Below are positions 60,362 to 64,000 of a stretch of DNA of 64,000 nt, one piece after another. Numbering within the stretch: position 1 is the stretch's first letter; each line of letters begins with the position of its first letter. Position numbers and translations under genes: made by a program. The stretch covers positions 124,001 through 188,000 of the forward strand of contig NZ_JAEFDB010000001.1 of the NCBI RefSeq assembly GCF_016126015.1, written 5' to 3'. The notes under the pieces were generated by a model. The model ran no database searches and was not told the DNA's origin. It saw only the letters and a list, made by a program, of their open reading frames with translations. The DNA is from Capnocytophaga periodontitidis (GTDB lineage Bacteria; Bacteroidota; Bacteroidia; Flavobacteriales; Flavobacteriaceae).

Positions 60362-60462
60362 GTTTTGAACTCTCTATTAAAGATAATATTCAAAAAGAAA
60401 TATTGATAGGAGAGAAAATAGATAATGATTTGACTCACAAAATTTGGAATTGGTTAGATTAA
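60358..60462 (+). pseudogene. Headless 3' remnant of a small gene
   Basis: A 34-codon open stretch without a start codon. It reads SFELSIKDNIQKEILIGEKI and then DNDLTHKIWNWLD before its stop at 60460-60462. The mix of residues is that of a real protein C-terminus, helical and ending in a W-x-W-L-D motif. In this frame a stop lies immediately upstream (60355-60357). It is probably the tail of a lost immunity-type gene, since it is followed after 4 bases by the ATG of the next gene. Family not known. Confidence 0.5.
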
Positions 60463-60466
60463 AAAA

Positions 60467-60968
60467 ATGGAAAATTTACTTTTTTTTAGAAGCATTAAAA
60501 GCATTACAATGGAACATTTCCGCAGATAAATTACCTGATAATTTTCGCGTGGAAGATATAGCTAATGGAAGAATGCAATATACCCCCAAAGAATTTCAAG
60601 AATTTATAAACTTGTTCAGTGTGTGTGCTAATCAAGAAGATACAGTATGGTTTCTATCAGCTAAAGATTACCAAAATACTGATGAATCTGCTTTTGCTTG
60701 GAATGAGTTTGAAAAACAGAGCTTAGAATATGCAGAAAATGACAACGAAAGAAATAAGGTAAGTGAGTTTTGGAAAGCTCATTTACCTTTCCTTATATCA
60801 GTTAAAAATGGGTATGAATATCTGGCTATAGGGATTGCTAAACATAATTTTGGTAATATTTATCGCGGGTATGAACCTATGTATGAAGAAACGGAACTTA
60901 TAGCTTCTTCTTTTTCTGAATTTAAACAACAGTATATCGATGATTGTGCATCACATTCTAACTCCTAA
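60467..60968 (+). pseudogene. SUKH (SMI1/KNR4)-like immunity gene with frameshift at T8
   Basis: The body (from about 60486) encodes an SMI1/KNR4-like protein: WNISADKLPDNF, FWKAHLPFLISVKNGYEYLA, YRGYEPMYEETELIASSFSE. The best start is the ATG at 60467, 4 bases after the upstream stop. It reads MENLLF and then hits an eight-T run (60480-60487) that shifts the frame. With seven T it would read MENLLFLEALKALQWN, a natural start, giving 166 residues. As written, only a TTG at 60444, inside the upstream remnant, gives an intact frame (174 residues). It is either broken, expressed by slippage, or switched by T-run length. Confidence 0.6.
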
Positions 60969-60978
60969 CTCCTAACTT
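60958..60978. repeat. CTAACTC short tandem repeat
   Basis: Copies of CTAACTC in tandem (CTAACTCCTAACTCCTAAC) begin inside the last codons of the SUKH-like gene and run past its stop. They resemble the repeat at 57911-57960, 3 kb upstream. Confidence 0.65.
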
Positions 60979-61084
60979 CTATCTTTTAATCCTAAAAAAA
61001 TTAATGTTTTTTTAACTATTATTTTTTCGTTACAATTATCTTTCGTACTTTTACGCCCTAAATTTAACTAATTATAATATTTGT

Positions 61085-63844
61085 ATGGATAAAATGATGT
61101 TATATTTACCGTTAGTCCTTGCTATTCTTGGACTTATCTTTATGATTGCGAAAGCTTCGTGGGTGAACAAACAAACCACAGGCAACGATCGAATGCAAAG
61201 TATTTCCAAAAGTATCAAAGAAGGGGCAATGGCGTTTCTCAATGCTGAGTACCGCATTTTAGGTATTTTTGTGATTATTGCTTCTATTGCTCTGTTTATT
61301 GTTTCTCGTATGGTAGAAACTTCTCACTGGCTTATTGTAGTAGCTTTTGTGTGTGGAGCTTTCTTCTCTGCCTTAGCGGGAAATATCGGGATGCGTATTG
61401 CTACCAATGCTAACGTACGCACTACCGAAGCAGCTCGCACTAGCTTGCCAAAAGCTTTGAGAGTATCCTTTGGAGGTGGTACTGTAATGGGATTAGGAGT
61501 GGCAGGTTTGGCTGTATTGGGCTTGAGCTTGTTCTTTATCCTCTTTGTAAACACTTTTGTAGGAGGAGGCAAACCTTTCTATGACGAAATGACTCTTGTA
61601 CTCGAAGCCTTAGCAGGTTTCTCACTCGGTGCTGAGTCTATCGCACTCTTTGCTCGTGTGGGTGGTGGTATTTATACCAAAGCTGCCGACGTAGGGGCTG
61701 ACCTCGTAGGAAAAGTAGAAGCTGGTATCCCAGAAGATGACCCTCGTAACCCTGCTACTATTGCCGACAACGTAGGTGATAACGTAGGTGACGTAGCTGG
61801 TATGGGAGCTGACTTGTTCGGTTCGTATGTGGCTACTGTACTCGCTTCAATGGTATTGGGTAACTACGTGATTAAAGATATGGCAACTGCCAATGGTGGT
61901 GCTTTCACCGATGCCTTTGGTGGTTTAGGCCCTATCTTATTGCCGTTAGTAATTGCTGGTGTAGGTATCATTGCTTCAATTATTGGTACTTTCTGTGTAG
62001 GTATCAAAAACAACGATGCTAAAGAAAAACAAGTACAAAGTTCACTAAATACAGGTAACTATGTAGCTTTAGCACTTACTTTAGTAGCTTGCTATTTTCT
62101 TATCAAATATATGTTACCCGAAACTATCCAAATGAGTTTCTTTGGCGAAGGAGTAAAAGAGATTGCAAGTATCAATGTATTCTATGCAACTATCGTAGGT
62201 TTGGCAGTAGGCTTACTCATTTCTGCTATTACTGAACACTTTACCGCTTTGGGTAAAAAACCAGTATTGAATATCGTACGCAATTCATCTACTGGAGCTG
62301 CTACTAACATTATTGCAGGTTTGGCTACAGGTATGAAATCTACCTTTGGTTCTGTATTGCTTTTTGCTGTAGCTATTTGGGGTTCTTACTCTTTAGCTGG
62401 TTTCTATGGTGTAGCGATTGCCGCATCAGCAATGATGGCAACTACAGCTATGCAATTGGCTATTGATGCTTTTGGTCCTATTGCTGATAATGCTGGGGGT
62501 GTAGCCGAAATGAGTGAATTGCCAAAAGAAGTGCGTCAACGTACTGATATTTTAGACTCAGTAGGTAATACTACTGCAGCTGTAGGTAAAGGATTTGCTA
62601 TTGCTTCAGCAGCTCTTACCGCCTTAGCCTTGTTCGCTGCTTATGTGACCTTTACAGGCATTTCTGGTATCAATATTTTCAAAGCAAACGTATTAGCTGC
62701 CTTGTTTATCGGAGGTATGATTCCAGTAATTTTCTCAGCCTTGGCAATGCAATCAGTAGGGAAAGCTGCTATGGATATGGTGAACGAAGTACGTCGCCAA
62801 TTCCGTGAAATCCCTGGTATTATGGAAGGTAAAGGTACTCCAGAGTATGGTAGATGTGTAGATATTTCTACCAAAGCTGCTTTGCGCGAAATGATGTTAC
62901 CTGGTGCTATTACAATCATCACTCCTATTATCATCGGTTTTGTGATGGGTGCTGAAGCTCTTGGCGCTTATATGGCTGGTGTAGCTGTATCAGGAGTTGT
63001 ATGGGCTATCTTCCAAAACAACGCTGGTGGTGCTTGGGACAATGCTAAGAAATCATTTGAAGCAGGTGTTGAAATCAACGGACAAATGACTTACAAAGGT
63101 TCTGATGCTCACAAAGCTGCCGTTACTGGTGATACTGTAGGTGACCCATTCAAAGATACTTCAGGACCTTCAATGAATATCCTTATCAAACTCACTTGCT
63201 TGGTAGGTTTGGTAATTGCTCCTATCTTGGGTGGACATACCGCTGATGCTTCAGGTACTCCTATAGAAGCTCAAATTCGTCAAGGTGAAGGTGAGGGAGT
63301 GATGCCTGTGGAAGAAGTAGTAGTTATTGAAGAAGGTAAGCTTAACGCCGATGGTGACTTCGAGTACAATGTAGGTGATTTATTCCAATTGAGCCTTTTT
63401 GACAATACAATGTTAGAAGTAGGAAAGAACTCATCTGAAGCACACCTCGTGAAATTGATAGAAGATAAAAACCTTACTACTCCAGAACAGTTCAAAGATA
63501 ACTGGATTACTTTGGATAGAACTTACTTCAAAACAGGTAGCGATGAACTTACTGAAGGTTCTGAACAACAATTAAAGAACATTGTAGCTATTTTGAAAGC
63601 TTATCCTAAAGCTGCTATTCGTTTAGGAGGTTATACTGATAATACGGGTAGTGTTGAAGGTAACAAAAAACTTTCAGAAAGACGTGCTAATTCAGTGCTA
63701 AACAAATTGGTAGCATTGGGTGCTAACAAAGCTCAATTGAGCGCTCAAGGTTATGGTGCAGAACACCCTCTTTGTCCTGCTAACGATACTCCTGAGTGCA
63801 AAGCTAAAAACAGACGTATCGACATACGTTTGACTGCTAAATAA
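61085..63844 (+). CDS. hppA: K+-dependent membrane pyrophosphatase fused to an OmpA domain
   Basis: The pump (about residues 1-720) hydrolyses PPi to move H+ or Na+. Motifs: [20 protein letters not shown] (Asp206 region), [18 protein letters not shown], and [10 protein letters not shown] (near 493), whose Ala marks the K+-dependent class. Gly replaces the acidic residue often found after ADLF; such proteins include H+ and dual pumps, so the ion is unsure. A linker rich in acidic residues (about 720-809) leads to an OmpA domain (about 810-919: [50 protein letters not shown]). The pump C-terminus is extracytoplasmic in the family, so the domain would reach peptidoglycan. The usual length is 670-750. 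Confidence 0.93.
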   Translation: MDKMMLYLPLVLAILGLIFMIAKASWVNKQTTGNDRMQSISKSIKEGAMAFLNAEYRILGIFVIIASIALFIVSRMVETSHWLIVVAFVCGAFFSALAGNIGMRIATNANVRTTEAARTSLPKALRVSFGGGTVMGLGVAGLAVLGLSLFFILFVNTFVGGGKPFYDEMTLVLEALAGFSLGAESIALFARVGGGIYTKAADVGADLVGKVEAGIPEDDPRNPATIADNVGDNVGDVAGMGADLFGSYVATVLASMVLGNYVIKDMATANGGAFTDAFGGLGPILLPLVIAGVGIIASIIGTFCVGIKNNDAKEKQVQSSLNTGNYVALALTLVACYFLIKYMLPETIQMSFFGEGVKEIASINVFYATIVGLAVGLLISAITEHFTALGKKPVLNIVRNSSTGAATNIIAGLATGMKSTFGSVLLFAVAIWGSYSLAGFYGVAIAASAMMATTAMQLAIDAFGPIADNAGGVAEMSELPKEVRQRTDILDSVGNTTAAVGKGFAIASAALTALALFAAYVTFTGISGINIFKANVLAALFIGGMIPVIFSALAMQSVGKAAMDMVNEVRRQFREIPGIMEGKGTPEYGRCVDISTKAALREMMLPGAITIITPIIIGFVMGAEALGAYMAGVAVSGVVWAIFQNNAGGAWDNAKKSFEAGVEINGQMTYKGSDAHKAAVTGDTVGDPFKDTSGPSMNILIKLTCLVGLVIAPILGGHTADASGTPIEAQIRQGEGEGVMPVEEVVVIEEGKLNADGDFEYNVGDLFQLSLFDNTMLEVGKNSSEAHLVKLIEDKNLTTPEQFKDNWITLDRTYFKTGSDELTEGSEQQLKNIVAILKAYPKAAIRLGGYTDNTGSVEGNKKLSERRANSVLNKLVALGANKAQLSAQGYGAEHPLCPANDTPECKAKNRRIDIRLTAK

Positions 63845-63870
63845 CAGTATTTTAGTTACTATATAACCTC

Positions 63871-63912
63871 AAAAGGGGTGTTTGAGGAACTTCTTCCTCG
63901 AACACCCTTTTT
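63871..63912 (+). terminator. Intrinsic terminator after hppA
   Basis: A stem of about 19 bp with a few wobble pairs (63871-63889 with 63894-63912) has a 4-base loop and ends in a T-run. Confidence 0.9.
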
Positions 63913-63929
63913 ATAATCACCTAAAAACT

Positions 63930-64000
63930 ATGAAATTACCTTTATTTTCAGCAGCTATATTGCTCACTGCTTTGGTAGCCTGCAACGACTCAAAGACTTC
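63930..64000 (+). CDS. Lipoprotein, 3'-truncated by the window edge
   Basis: Only 23 residues are visible. The start MKLPLFSAAILLTALVAC with lipobox LVAC and Cys18 marks a lipoprotein. It lies after the hppA terminator. Nothing else can be said. Confidence 0.7.
   Translation, partial: MKLPLFSAAILLTALVACNDSKT

Noticed and set aside
1-64000. tRNA, rRNA, insertion sequences or prophage
   Set aside because: Spacers are short; no cloverleaf-type arms with a T-loop GTTCGAAT-like core, no transposase motif and no phage gene were seen by eye. A tRNA scan would settle this.

Overview
The window is low-GC DNA with the Bacteroidota promoter signature throughout: a -7 box TAnnTTTG, in several cases with a -33 TTTG 19-20 bases upstream. 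It carries SusC-type receptors, TlpA-type lipoproteins, GSCFA, DUF3098 and DUF6427 proteins, NQR with ApbE flavin transferases, a qNOR, and several outer-membrane beta-barrels. This points to Flavobacteriaceae, most plausibly Capnocytophaga; the genus is an inference from gene content and style, not proven. No rRNA, tRNA, CRISPR array, transposase or prophage gene was seen, and no gene-free stretch exceeds 300 bases. Layout: 2-6756 is a plus-strand run of a 5'-truncated SUFU-domain gene, a membrane protein, a ClbS/DfsB-like protein and nqrBCDEF, closed by a bidirectional terminator; nqrA is not in view. 6806-10962 holds a small unknown gene, a TlpA-like lipoprotein and a quinol-type nitric oxide reductase. 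11047-18897 (minus) holds brnQ and a six-gene run in the order GT9 glycosyltransferase, DUF2807, aroQ, AsmA-like, ogt, GSCFA. 19006-20265 is an M64 metallopeptidase. 20270-26875 (minus) holds mtnN, a tandem pair of ApbE lipoproteins (the kind of enzyme that flavinylates NqrB/NqrC), and an envelope operon U32 - uppP - PAP2 - methyltransferase. 26928-34862 contains beta-barrel proteins, a LolC/E-like permease divergent from and overlapping a NamZ/DUF1343 lipoprotein, upp, and a minus operon ftsX - DUF3098 - ferredoxin - beta-barrel - Rieske-like lipoprotein - DUF6427. 35004-42875 is the most accessory-looking block: three SusC-like receptors of 606, 959 and about 644 residues around a DUF1735/LamG-type lipoprotein, with no SusD. 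It is followed by cbpA/cbpM (minus), then an O-acylation cassette (two SGNH proteins, one with LysM, plus an MBOAT), an M16 peptidase pair, a second TlpA-like lipoprotein, and a beta-barrel plus OmpA-family pair. 56183-60037 holds psd, a CapA-family protein, a YebC-family protein, a strong hairpin that overlaps a possible 29-residue membrane peptide, and gltS. 60044-60968 is a small orphan-immunity patch: an Imm45-like gene, a headless gene remnant, and a SUKH-like gene whose natural start is separated from its body by an eight-T run. The window ends with a membrane pyrophosphatase fused to an OmpA peptidoglycan-binding domain and the start of a lipoprotein gene. Overall theme: bioenergetics (sodium-pumping NQR with its flavin-loading enzymes, PPi-driven ion pump, nitric oxide reduction) and cell-envelope construction (undecaprenyl-phosphate recycling, O-acylation, lipoprotein release, muropeptide recycling, surface nutrient receptors). 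The candidates for undescribed biology are the ion-pump/OmpA fusion, the SusD-less receptor block with size-reduced SusC paralogues, the slippage-prone immunity gene, the YebC-gltS hairpin/peptide, and the second, motif-diverged ApbE.
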